Assembly: GCA_039654915.1 (NCBI GenBank)
Contig: CM077596.1
Coordinates: 58,752,751 to 58,816,750, forward strand
Length of the DNA: 64,000 nucleotides
DNA from: Aquilaria yunnanensis
Lineage: Eukaryota; Streptophyta; Magnoliopsida; Malvales; Thymelaeaceae
Reading direction: 5' to 3'
This document shows positions 12,731 to 23,900 of this stretch, in pieces. Every line of letters begins with the position of its first letter. The first letter of the stretch is position 1. The notes below the pieces were generated by a model, which had not been told where the DNA came from, did not search any database, and saw only the letters and a list, made by a program, of their open reading frames with translations. The position numbers and the translations under genes were made by a program.

Positions 12731-13246
12731 TAGACACTTTTTTATCTGATTTAGACACTTAAATTATTATAATAGACATTTAATCACCACTTTTAGACAC
12801 TTAGACATCGTAAAATAAAATGGAGTTAGATATCTCAATGTTAATTTTTATATATGAGATGTCTAATTTTATGAATAAAATATGCAATTATATCTACATA
12901 GCGTTTAGTTTATATAAAAAGCATTTTAAGTTTATCTCTAGATAGACAAGATACAACCATATAAGAAGTTATAAAAATATAACATATATTTTTAATTAAA
13001 TATTATTTAAAATAATATTATTATACTCCTAACTAAAGATAAAATATAAATAATCAAAGCATTTTATCCTCATTACTAAAAAAATAACTTATAGATATTC
13101 ATATACTAAAATCAGATACTCAAACACTAGGCATGCACTAGTAACCTAATTTCAAACACTTTAATGTAGACATTATTTACCTATAGTCGGATTATAACAA
13201 CGATAATTTGTCCGTGAATGATAAATGTCCATTGGCATTTCGCCAG

Positions 13247-13290
13247 TTTGGAGGTCAACTATGCCGTTTAGAGGTCAACTATGCCTTTGT
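13247..13290. repeat. 20-bp tandem duplication upstream of the LRR gene
   Basis: The block containing GGAGGTCAACTATGCC is followed directly by a near copy, AGAGGTCAACTATGCC, about 100-140 bp before the start codon of the RPP13-like gene. It lies in what would be the gene's promoter or 5' leader. GGTCAA resembles the reverse complement of a W-box core (TTGAC), the site bound by WRKY factors; that reading is inference. Confidence 0.55.
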
Positions 13291-13384
13291 CCCAGAAACG
13301 CGTATCCGTCTTCTTTAGAAATGATTCTAGCCAGAGGCATCGGCCGATCCCTTTCTGCACACCAAACAGTAAACCCGATCGCCC

Positions 13385-15241
13385 ATGGAGGATCAGATCC
13401 CAGCCATAACCAGTCAAACAATCAGCAAAAGGACATCCGACTTACGCTCCTGTCTCCTCGAAGCCCGCGGCAATGTCAACAGCCATCTCACCGGTCAACT
13501 GGACAAGTTTTGCAGAGAACTGGACTACATAACGGTGGCCTTCGAGAAGCTCGAGAAATTTGAAGCGGATATAAGCGAGCTTCTGGAAGCCCTCGAATCC
13601 AATGTGAACGACTTATTGAGAGACATCCAGACTTACGAGACCAGCTCCTTGCCGAAGCAGGTTCTTCACAACGCTGATGTGCTGAGGAGCAATCTGACCA
13701 AGATGAAGATACAGATCCCTCTGCAGCATCATTCTTTGAACCCAAATTCGGAAGCAAGTCGTTATTTCAAGAAAACCATCACCGGAAGAGCGGCTCAAGG
13801 CTCGCCCAGCCTTTTACAGACCCAAGAGATGGTGGAACAGAGCGATTATTTCCAAGCAATCCGGGTAAAATTCGAAAGCTTTGACAGCAAGTCGCAGCTC
13901 TGCTTGCTGTCGTTCTTGATCTTCCCTGAAGATGCAGAAGTAAAGAAGACGCTTTTGATGTACTGGTGGATCGGAGAAAATTTAGTTCCGCATGGAAAAG
14001 CGGCCGAGGAATTTCTAGACGAGATTCTTAAAGATTTTGTGGACAAGGATTTGATCGAGACGGTGGGGGAGAATCGAATATTTGGAGCAAAGCGGTACAG
14101 GGTAAAACCGACTGCTCGTCCTGCGTTGAAAATTTTGGCAGAAAAATGCAAGGCTTTCGTTTTCGATTCGGAGGGGAATCCCACCATGGATACTGAAACG
14201 TGTGGTCGAGCATGTCTGGTTCGAATCAGAGACGAGACTGGATCAACAACGACAAGGGAATTCTTAAACATCAGACCTGAAAAGCTCAAAACTTTGTTCA
14301 ATGTCAGCAAACAGCTCCTTCATTTCAAGGAAGGCTGGTTCTCCAAGATGAAAGAAATCCGTGTTCTCTACCTGGGGAAGTGGGAGAGTGTGCCGAAGGG
14401 GGACATTGGGGTAGAGTCCGGCGAGTTTCTGAAGGATTTGAAGAACTCTAAGAAATTGAGGCTGCTTAGTCTTCAAGGAATCTTTGGAATTCGGAAGCTG
14501 CCCAATTGCATTTGTGAGCTTAGCAAGTTGAAGATCATGGACCTCAGAGCATGTCACGATCTGGAGCAACTTCCCGAAGACATAGGCCTACTAAAAAACT
14601 TGATTCACTTGGACATATCCGAGTGTTACCTGCTCAAGAAAATGCCTAAAAAGCTTTCTTCACTCGAGAAGCTGCAAGTATTGAAAGGTTTCGTCATTTG
14701 GAATGATCGGAAGTCTTGCCGTCTCAGGGATTTGGCCAAACTTGGGGAGCTCAGGAAACTAAGCATATACATTAGCAGCGAAAATTTCGATGTAGAAGAA
14801 TGTGGAGTAGTTCTTTCAAGCTTCAGGAAGCTTCAGAAACTGAAACTAGAATGGGGAGGAGGATCAAGGCAGACCCAAAGGGCTAAGAAGAAAGGGAAGC
14901 CTGTAGCTGTGGATCCGAAGAAGCTGACCAGCCTGGGAATGCTAGAAAAGCTGGAGCTCCGATGCTTCCATGGGAGAGAGCTTCCCAGTTGGCTGGTTCC
15001 GGGGAAGCTGACCAACCTAAAGAAGCTTTATATTAGAGGTGGAAATATAGCCTATTTGAACAAAGTTGAGGGTCAGCAGAACTGGGAGGTGGAGATATTG
15101 CGTCTGAAGTTTTTGACTGCCTTAAAGTTGGAGTTCCTGCATGAATTGTTCCCAAAGTTGCACTACTTGGAAAGATTCAAATGCCCCGGAGCCATACTCG
15201 GCCCAGGTGATGATGGGAAAGATGGGTTGTTTGGATTTTGA
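13385..15241 (+). CDS. RPP13-like CC/winged-helix/LRR protein lacking NB-ARC
   Basis: A single uninterrupted 618-codon frame, starting in good context (GCCCATGGAG). The N-terminal 110 residues are helical and charged, like a coiled-coil region. Residues about 160-255 resemble the winged-helix part of plant NLR proteins: the segment CLLSFLIFPED (173-183), then WWIGENL (194-200) corresponds to the RNBS-D/winged-helix block. Residues about 322-600 hold leucine-rich repeats (LRLLSLQG, LKIMDLRAC, LIHLDIS, LQKLKLEW, LEKLELR, LKKLYIRG). There is no P-loop, kinase-2 or GLPL motif, and only about 50 residues separate the N-terminal part from the winged helix, so the nucleotide-binding domain is absent, not just mutated. 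Relatives annotated RPP13-like, and a small Arabidopsis LRR group on chromosome 5, share this layout as far as I recall. A role in immunity is inferred only; intracellular location is likely, with no signal peptide. The frame looks intact. Confidence 0.88.
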   Translation: MEDQIPAITSQTISKRTSDLRSCLLEARGNVNSHLTGQLDKFCRELDYITVAFEKLEKFEADISELLEALESNVNDLLRDIQTYETSSLPKQVLHNADVLRSNLTKMKIQIPLQHHSLNPNSEASRYFKKTITGRAAQGSPSLLQTQEMVEQSDYFQAIRVKFESFDSKSQLCLLSFLIFPEDAEVKKTLLMYWWIGENLVPHGKAAEEFLDEILKDFVDKDLIETVGENRIFGAKRYRVKPTARPALKILAEKCKAFVFDSEGNPTMDTETCGRACLVRIRDETGSTTTREFLNIRPEKLKTLFNVSKQLLHFKEGWFSKMKEIRVLYLGKWESVPKGDIGVESGEFLKDLKNSKKLRLLSLQGIFGIRKLPNCICELSKLKIMDLRACHDLEQLPEDIGLLKNLIHLDISECYLLKKMPKKLSSLEKLQVLKGFVIWNDRKSCRLRDLAKLGELRKLSIYISSENFDVEECGVVLSSFRKLQKLKLEWGGGSRQTQRAKKKGKPVAVDPKKLTSLGMLEKLELRCFHGRELPSWLVPGKLTNLKKLYIRGGNIAYLNKVEGQQNWEVEILRLKFLTALKLEFLHELFPKLHYLERFKCPGAILGPGDDGKDGLFGF

Positions 15242-15430
15242 GGGAAGGCTCAACTTGAGAAGTACACGGTTTCCAGAGCTGTTGGCATTGCTACTCAATA
15301 CCTGAAAGCTGACATTATTGTATCGTTCTTGTTCAGTGGTCTTGAATCGTTTGGTCTAGCTGAATTACCTGTGTAATTTTTTATGCTTAATAAGAGTTCA
15401 TTTTGTCGACAAAAAAGATGCAACAATTAG
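15242..15430 (+). other. 3' flank of the LRR gene
   Basis: Follows the TGA of the RPP13-like gene. An AATAAG-type motif within 'CTTAATAAGAG' near 15387-15396 could serve as a polyadenylation signal, as plant signals are loose. No other feature is seen. Confidence 0.35.
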
Positions 15431-15439
15431 TTCCAAATA

Positions 15440-15720
15440 GGAAGGCAACTGAATGAGTCGGGCCAGGTTTAGATTATGTCAATTCGAGCTCAGATTTAAT
15501 CGGGTTAGTATCGATTCGATCCAAATTAGGATATTTGGATTCAGATTAATGTTGGGTTAAGTAAATTTCAGATGTAGGCTCAGTTGAGTTAGATTTATTT
15601 GTGTTTGGGTTCAAACTAAGTCATGTCAATTTTAGTTTTAAGTAAGTTCAGGTCAGGTTATTTAGGTTTTAGGCCAGATTTGGGTTGGCAGTTGAGTTTA
15701 CTCAAGTTGTTGGTACATAG
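15440..15720. repeat. Degenerate GGTT/CAGGTT-rich repeat
   Basis: Many irregular copies of words such as GGGTTAG, CAGGTTTAG, TTTGGGTT and GGTCAGGTTA, with no fixed period that I can see. Such tracts are often found in subterminal parts of plant transposons. No TIR or target duplication could be assigned. Confidence 0.45.
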
Positions 15721-16762
15721 GCTGAAATAACTGAATTAATTTTATTTTTCTGTACAACTTTTTGTTAAAATTTAAATTAAAGAATTCAATTTTTAATGCA
15801 ATTTAACTTAGGTTAATTTTCCATATTTTTAGTATGTTTGATTAAAAAATTCATAAAAATTTTCTTAATTACATCCTGACAAATTTACTACAATTTCCGG
15901 CATGCATAACAAAATGTAACTCCAGTTCATTATTGTCTATCAATAACTAAATTGTAAAATTTTAAAACTTTTAGGTGAAAATGCAAAAAATTAAATGTTC
16001 AAGGACCCATTTTATAAATATTATGAGTGATGGAAATGAAATTTTTTAAAATTTAGGTATTTTATTACACTACACTTAAAAATTTAGGAAATAATATTGT
16101 AATTTTGATATTTACCTACCAAGATCATTAATTTACTAAATATATAAGTTACTTATTTTAGAGAACTGAAATATAAGACTTATTAAATATCTTGTAATTG
16201 GAAAAAGACAGAAGTCGAGGAAACAATTATATACATGAAAAAAGCAAAAGAAAAATTCAACATAATAAGTTGCCCTAACGAAACGACAAGAGGAGAAAAG
16301 TAGTCATATGTGTGAAAGAATTGAGAGAAAGTTAAGAAGGGAGATATGAAAGAACCTACAAAATTGAGAAATAGAAAGGATGGAGAAGAAAATAGAGGCC
16401 AACTTTAATTTAGGCCCCGTAAACTGTCGATGATCTTCCTTTCGATTTTTCCCACAGTCATCAAGGGAATGGTCCCAACACTACCATATGTAGCTTAGAG
16501 TGATGTTATCCAATTTTCCCTAGGTAAGGCGGCTAATTTTTTATACATAGAATCATACAATTAAGACGGCTAAATTAATTCTCAAATTTCTTAATGTCTG
16601 GATGGGCAACCTTTATAGAGTCACCTTTTAAGGTGACCACATCAAAGGCCTTGCTAGAATTCTTCTAAGAGGCTGGGCTCTTGGTTTTCAGGAAGAGCTA
16701 GCAGTCATCTTCCCAATGGCCATCTTATGCAGCTATGAGTTATCATCTAAAGGAACCAAAAG
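15721..16762. other. Spacer with no recognised gene
   Basis: AT-rich to about 16390, then a more mixed composition to 16762. No domain, RNA gene or clear repeat was recognised in any frame. Confidence 0.45.
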
Positions 16763-17274
16763 TGTTGGATTTGAGAATCCAAGAAGCTTAAGAATTTAGT
16801 TTGTGTAATTTTTTGTATTAGTTTTTCTTTTTTTTTTTTTTTAGATTTAGTTTTCCTATTTTAATGTGATTTGGGTTATGTATAACCTATAAAAATGTTT
16901 ATTTTATTAGGATTTTGAATATGAGAGAAAAAGTTAATGTGGTGAAGAGGCAGGATGTGAGGGTTTCAAGAGGGGTGAGAGGTCTGGAGGCCGGAAAAGG
17001 CTAGGACGTGAAAGTTTTTGTGATTCTTATATCTTGTGATTGTGTGGAGGGTAAGATATTAGGGTTATTAATTGTGTGTAGGAGATCTATAGGCCAACAT
17101 GAGCACTAAGAGCATACATCTACTATAAATCTCTATATATTATTCGAGCGAATTTCTCTTATCTCTAGATGTAAGCTAGTTAATAACTGAACCATATTAA
17201 ATTTGTGTATGTTTGTCTGAACTTGTTTGTTATTCCGCTGGATATGATGGGTTATTGGGAAAATTTTCTAAACA
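16763..17274 (+). repeat. 5' LTR of the TRIM-like element
   Basis: Matches 17649-18158 along its length, including shared blocks TCCAAGAAGCTTAAGAATTT, GATTTGGGTTATG, GGCTAGGACG and GAGCACTAA. TATA-like sequence CCTATAAAAAT lies at about 16887-16897. Confidence 0.85.
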
Positions 17275-17276
17275 AG

Positions 17277-17288
17277 TGGTATCAAAAC
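17277..17288 (+). other. Primer-binding site of the TRIM-like element
   Basis: TGGTATCAAAAC, close to the initiator-Met tRNA complement TGGTATCAGAGC with mismatches near its end, positioned two bases after the LTR. Confidence 0.75.
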
Positions 17289-17648
17289 TTATGGTTTGAT
17301 CCTAACATGGTGGAGCGTATGATGCATTCTTAGCATGATAGAGCTTGTTGTGTGTTCATACCATGATGGAGTGTTTTGGAGTGTTTGGTGGAGCCATAGG
17401 GAATCATTTTAAGGATATTTAGTAGTGGTTTCAATATGGTACCGACGATGCGATATAAGTTTGAAGATTGAAGATTTTGTTCGTGTGTGTTAATGCTTGT
17501 GATATTGATATTCGTGATGTTCGTGGTCATTTCCATTTGTTGATATGTATGTGTCATGGTGGTGTTTGTTGTTCGTAGTCATGGTCATTTGTTCATTGTT
17601 GCTATCACATGTGCTCATGTTTAGAAGGATTCGAGCCAATGTGGAGAT

Positions 17649-18158
17649 TATTGGGTTTATTGGCTCAAATCCAAGAAGCTTAAGAATTTAGTTTATTTAG
17701 AAATTGGTGTTAATTTTCTTATTTGGTTATCACTTAATTTTCTTATTTTGATGTGGTTTGGGTTATGTGTGACCTATAAAAAGGCTTGTTGTGTTAGAGG
17801 TTTGAATATAAGAGAAAAGTCAATGTAGTGAAAAGACAAGATGAGAAAGTTTTAGAAAAAATTAGAAGTCTTGAGGTCAGAAACGGCTAGGACGAGAAAC
17901 CTTTTATAATTCTTATATATTCTAATTATATAAGAGCAAGATATTGGGATTATCAGTGGTGTGTAAATAATCCATAGGACAACTTGAGCACTAATGACAT
18001 ATGTCTACTGTTATCTGTATAGTTTGTTCGAGTGGATTTTTCTCATATATGAATATAAGTTAGTTAAGAGGCGAACCATGTTAAATTCATGTGTACTTGT
18101 TTGATAGTATTTTTTATTCCATTGCACATAATTAGTAATTGAAAAATTTTTCCTAACA
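17649..18158 (+). repeat. 3' LTR of the TRIM-like element
   Basis: Starts TATTGG (TG changed to TA) and ends CCTAACA. TATA-like sequence CCTATAAAAAGG is at about 17772-17783. Confidence 0.85.
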
Positions 18159-18293
18159 AAGAGAAAATCAAACCCTAATTAGAGAAGATATGTAAGGTGG
18201 GGAATGACAGCTAGCCACCAGGAAAAGGAAAATAAAAAACACTCCATTACTCTCAGATTCTTTGCAGAATTAACTCTTCAGCAATTAATTTAT

Positions 18294-19748
18294 GGTACAA
18301 TTCATCGGGGGTCACATAGCTTTTTTTTTTGTCCTAAATGGGTTCTTTACCTTCAAGTTGTCCTAGCGATGTACCTTTCCTTCTATTGTACGATCTATCC
18401 AGGTCCTTTCTGTCACCTTCACAGTTAAATCGAATGAAAAATAATGATGTGGCATTAAAAAATACTAAAATAATCTTAAATTGACAACTTTAGTCTTCAT
18501 ACTATTTCAATAACTAATTCTAACACTTATATTTTCACGCAAATCAATTTTATCCCAAAACCCTAATCTTTCCTTAACCTCCAACCACCAACCCCACCGT
18601 TAGCCAGCCTCCAACCCAAAAACAACCCAACCACCACCTACAAAACAACCCGAATTCCTAACCACGAGCCACTAACCGCTGCAATCGATACCCCTATTTT
18701 CTAGCAAGCATCTTTGACAACGAATCAGTAAGTCTAACAAAAAGCCCAGGTAAATCGGAGGTGAGTAGCAACAAATCCTCAGACAAACATACAAACAAGA
18801 ATGCAGACAAACCGCACTAAATTTTGATTGAAACCTGCATCAGAAATCCTGGCACCCAAATGGTGACCTAATTAGATCACCTGATTGCATAAATGACAGA
18901 TTGCAACATTGATTAGAAGGCGAGTCACTGTGGGTGAAGAATTGCCAATGGGAAGCTTCTGAACACAGGGAATCGTAGGCTTCTCTTCCTTGATTCAGTA
19001 TGAATGGCAGCAGGAAACGCAGGGGGGATGATGGTGTCACGTGGGGCTCTAATGGACAATGACGATGGTGGCTCGGGTTGGCTAATTTAGCAATGAGAAC
19101 GACAACTAGTGCGGATGAGGACAAGAACGAGGCTTTAAGCGTGGTGTTATTTTTCTTTTCTCCTTTAATTAACATCACCGGTAAGTGGTGGCGTCTAAGA
19201 ATGATGGTGCGGCGTCGACAAGAAGGATGATGGAGCGACAATGGGTGGTGGAGTCTATAAGCAACTGTGTTGCGTTGACAAGTGAGATTACAAAGAATCT
19301 GGGGTACATTTGGTTTGTTTTGCAAGTGGCAATTGGGCTGTCTTCAGGCTGGAGGGTCACCATTCGAGCTGAAGGGTGGCCAACAACAGGTTTGGTGGCA
19401 GGGCTGGTGGTTGGAGAGTGGTTGGAGGCGAGAAGCTGGCTTGGCAGCTAGAGGCTGTAATAGTAAAGATTAAAGATTAGGGTTTTGTGGTAGAATTGAT
19501 TTTGGTGAAAATTTAGATATTATAATTAGTGATCGAAATTGTTTGAGGACTAAAGTTGTCATTTTAAAATTATTTTAGTATTGTTTAATGTCACATCATT
19601 ATTTTTCATCCAATTTAACTGTGAAAGTGACAAAAAATTATATGGATAAATCGTGCAATAGGAGAAAATGTACCTCCCTAAGACAACTTAAAAATAAGGT
19701 ACCCGTTTAGAATAAAAAATAGTTAGGTGACCCCCGGTAAATGTTACT
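18294..19748. mobile_element. Mutator-like DNA transposon with long TIRs
   Basis: The ends are inverted repeats of about 270-290 bp: 18294-18575 matches the reverse complement of about 19480-19748. Shared blocks in order are CGGGGGTCAC, AAGTTGTCYTAG, GTCAC-TTCACAGTTAAAT, GAATGAAAAATAATGATGTG, ACTAAAATAAT, GACAACTTTAGTC and AAAACCCTAATCTTT. The element is flanked by a perfect direct repeat CAATTAATTTAT (18282-18293 and 19749-19760), 12 bp as written; a Mutator-type target duplication is normally 8-11 bp, so part of the match may be chance in AT-rich sequence. The 900-bp interior is more GC-rich than the surroundings and has open frames on both strands (18840-19325 minus, 19185-19451 plus), but none resembles a transposase. 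It could be a non-autonomous element, possibly carrying captured host sequence. Confidence 0.85.
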
Positions 19749-19760
19749 CAATTAATTTAT

Positions 19761-20910
19761 AATTTTTTATTTTTAATATTTTAATATATAAAAGAAAAAT
19801 TTTTATATATAAATAATAAATTATAACCTATAGTTTTTAAATATATATTTTTTAATTTTTTTTAACAAATAATAATTTAAATAAATTTAAATCAAATCAA
19901 CCATAAAAAAATATTAAATGGAGCAAAAATAATAGGACAGAAGAGTAATTCTATATGAATAAAGCCTTAAGCAGTTATGAAAATGAAAAATACCTTGGAA
20001 ATTCAGGAAGAGATGCTTCAGAGACCACAAAAAAGGTCAAAAAGAATGGTGGAAATCTCTGGAGATGACAGAAACGGCAGTAGCAAAGGAACGAAGGAGT
20101 ATGGTAGAGGGAACAGAAGTACTTCTCTTAAAAAGAGAAAAATGAGACATAAAGTGGGGGTAAAAGAGTATTTAACAGATTAGTGGGTCTCTTCGCATCT
20201 CCCATGCCTCATAACTGTGGAAGCATATGGTGACTGAAGTGGGAAACAAACAAATAAGACCTCACCACGTCAACCATTTCTCCACAATTTCACTTGATGG
20301 GACGTGCATTTGATGTCGTCGATCATTATTCAAATTACTACTATATTTTAATCATGAACGTGGATACTGGTGGATAAAACAATGGCTTGGTTTTGGGTTT
20401 ATTGAGTCCAATTAGTTTTGAGTCATGGTTCAATAGTTTTTTTTATTAGTTTTGACTATTTTGATTTTTGGCCTTTTTAAAGGTGTGATTTACTCTTTTT
20501 TTAATTGTATCTCATTTTATAAGGAGCTTAGCTTTTTGAGGGCTTATGTTATAATTTTCTTGATTTATTCTCTTTGCCCCAAGTTTTTATTTTTGTTTTT
20601 TTTATGTACTATCTTCTAAAGTAAGACATTGATTATCATAATTTATTTATTTTTTAGTTAAACCATTTTTTATTTTCATTAAGTCAATTGTTATATCCTT
20701 AACACCTTTTTTTTTTTTTTTTGTCTTGATCCTAACTTTTTCTATTGATTTTCTTTATTGTTGTTTTCTAAAATTAAGCTTTAATCATTATTTCTATCAT
20801 TATTCTTTCATTATTGTTTCGAAGTACGTAACATATTTTGTGTCACACTATTATAATTAAAATTTATTACAACAAAATTTACACTCCAATGTGTGGGTCA
20901 CTAAACCTCT
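19761..20910. other. AT-rich spacer before the tandem array
   Basis: No recognised gene; the frame at 19977-20183 is lysine/arginine-rich low-complexity sequence. At about 20600-20680 the words CTTCTAAAGTAAGACATTG, then ATCATAATTTATTTATTTTTTAG loosely echo the start of the 1.3-kb array unit, so a very old, decayed unit may lie here. That is a weak, by-eye impression. Confidence 0.4.
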
Positions 20911-23900
20911 CCATTTGTTCTCTTGGTCTCTAATTTTTTTGTCATTTTTTTATTGTCTTCTAAAACAAAATATTGGTAACCATGATTTGTTTCTCTTACG
21001 TTTCAGGTAGTAGCATTTTTTACTCCAGCCTCCACCTAGCAAGATATGAACATTATATTATTAAAAAATTATAATGGCTAAAACTTGAAAGTATATTCTT
21101 TTGTTATATCAAATCTCTATGTCTTTCTTTCAATTTATGCAATGATCATATGAACCGCTATAACGCGCACCTCCATGCACCTCGTGCATCTTCTAAAAAT
21201 GGGTTTTAGAAAAAGGGAAATTTGCAAACCCCCCCCCCCCCAACATTTGCCCTAACTTACACTTGCCCCCATTTGTTTTAGAAAACCTACAGTTTTCCCT
21301 ATCAAACCATCACATCTATCAACTTATCTGATATGCTAGTGGGCCAAATGTCACAATAAACCAACAGGATTTTCAATTTGTGTAAATCAACCATAGTATT
21401 CATTATATGCCACCTACAATCCATTTTCCCTAAATGTATGATATATTTCTAATAATTTTGTCATTCCTAAATAATTTCTATATTTATAAATTTACTACTA
21501 ATTTCTAAATCCATAATATATTTCTATGTTTATAAACCAAGTTTATTATTAATTTAATTTTTAACATATTTTTCATTTTTAATTAATTCAAATGGAGAAG
21601 TGCCATTTTTTAGGATAAATATATTTTAAATAATTTGATGCATCTGTTGCCACTAATTTGATAGATTTCTCATATGAATACCTTCAATAAGAATTGCACT
21701 ATATGATATCTCATTAAGCTAGTTATATGGGTGGAAGCACGTGAGGGTTTAATTGATAGATGACAACAAATAAGGAAAGTATAATGTGAACTAATTAGCT
21801 TAATTAGTGATACTAGTAATTACAAAAAATTAAAAAATAAAAAACATAAAATCTTACTTCCATATATTTATCTTCAACTATTCAAATTCATTATTAGTTT
21901 GGGTAAATTCCACCGGTTATCCATAAATTATATCCAATGTTATTTAATCATCTCTAAACAATATCCAATGTTATTTAGTCATCCTGTCGTCTATCATACC
22001 GTTAAAGATGGATGGAAAAATGATTTCACATCAACAGCTACTTCATTTTTCCATGACACATTTGATATAGATTAAGGACAATTAAACATTTGATAGTTTA
22101 GGGATGAATAAGAAACATTGGATATAGTTTACAGATGACTGGTGAAGCTTACCCTATTTGTCCTATTCAATATTATTCCAAATAATCTCTCTCTCTCTTT
22201 CTCTTTCTCTCTCCATTTGTTCTCTTGGTCTCTAATTTTTTTGTCATTTTTTTTATTGTCTTCTAAAACAAAATATTGGTAACCATGATTTGTTTCTCTT
22301 ATGTTTCTGGTAGTAACATTTTTTACTTCAGCCTTCACCTAGCAAGGTATGAACATTATATTATTCAAAAATTATAATGGCTAAAACTTGAAAGTATATT
22401 CTTTTGTTATATCAAATCTCTATGTCTTTCTTTGAATTTATGCAATGATCATATGAACCGCTACAACGCGCAACCTCTATGCACCTCATGCATCTTCTAA
22501 AAATGGGTTTTAGAAAAGGGAAATTTGCAAAAAAAAAATACCCCCCCAACGTTTGCCCTAACTTACACTTGCCCCCATTTGTTTTAGAAAACCTACAGTT
22601 TTCCCTATCAAACCATCACATCTATCAACTTATCTGATATGCTAGTGGGCCAAATGTCACAATAAACCAACAGGATTTTCAATTTGTGTAAATCAACCAT
22701 AGTATTCATTTCATGCCACCTACAATCCATTTTCCCTAAATGTATGATATATTTCTAATAATTTTGTCATTCCTAAATAATTTCTATATTTATAAATTTA
22801 CTATTAATTTCTAAATCCATAATATATTTCTATGTTTATAAACCAAGTTTATTATTAATTTAATTTTTAACATATTTTTCATTTTTAATTAATTCAAATG
22901 GAGAAGTGCCATTTTTTAGGATAAATATATTTTAAATAATTTGATGCATCTGTTGCCACTAATTTGATAGATTTCTCATATGAATACCTTCAATAAGAAT
23001 TGCACTATATGATATCTCATTAAGCTAGTTATATGGGTGGAAGCATGTGAGGGTTTAATTGATAGATGACAACAAATAAGGAAAGTATAATGTGAACTAA
23101 TTAGCTTAATTAGTGATACTAGTAATTACAAAAAATTAAAAAATATATAAAAAAAATCTTACTTCCATATATTTATCTTCAACTATTCAAATTCATTATT
23201 AGTTTGGGTAAATTCCACCGGTTATCCATAAATTATATCCAATGTTATTTAATCATCTCTAAACAATATCCAATGTTATTTAGTCATCCTGTCGTCTATC
23301 ATACCGTTAAAGATGGATGGAAAAATGATGTCACATCAACAGCTACTTCATTTTTCCATGACACATTTGATATAGATTAAGGACAATTAAACATTTGATA
23401 GTTTAGGGATGAATAAGAAACATTGGATATAGTTTACAGATGACTGGTGAAGCTTACCCTATTTGTCCTATTCAATATTATTCCAAATAATCTCTCTCTC
23501 TCTTTCTCTTTCTCTCTCCATTTGTTCTCTTGGTCTCTAATTTTTTTGTCATTTTTTTTATTGTCTTCTAAAACAAAATATTGGTAACCATGATTTGTTT
23601 CTCTTATGTTTCTGGTAGTAACATTTTTTACTTCAGCCTTCACCTAGCAAGGTATGAACATTATATTATTCAAAAATTATAATGGCTAAAACTTGAAAGT
23701 ATATTCTTTTGTTATATCAAATCTCTATGTCTTTCTTTGAATTTATGCAATGATCATATGAACCGCTACAACGTGCAACCTCTATGCACCTCATGCATCT
23801 TCTAAAAATGGGTTTTAGAAAAGGGAAATTTGCAAAAAAAAAATACCCCCCCAACGTTTGCCCTAACTTACACTTGCCCCCATTTGTTTTAGAAAACCTA

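Larger units (their letters stand above)
16763..18158 (+). mobile_element. 1.4-kb non-coding LTR retrotransposon (TRIM-like)
   Basis: Two direct repeats of 512 bp (16763-17274) and 510 bp (17649-18158) flank a 374-bp centre. The left repeat starts TGTTGG and ends ACA; the right starts TATTGG and ends ACA. A primer-binding site, TGGTATCAAAAC, lies at 17277-17288, two bases after the left LTR, and a short purine run (GTGGAGAT) precedes the right LTR. Flanking pentamers AAAAG (16758-16762) and AAGAG (18159-18163) agree at four of five bases, consistent with an aged target duplication. The centre has no coding capacity (open frames stay under 80 codons), so the element must have been mobilised by another retroelement's proteins. 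The primer-site type suggests a copia partner. The LTRs are clearly diverged, with a length-variable poly-T tract and several indels. Confidence 0.88.

Noticed and set aside
13225..13563. 112-codon frame overlapping the start of the LRR gene
   Set aside because: It is an out-of-frame shadow; only the frame from 13385 gives winged-helix and LRR sequence.
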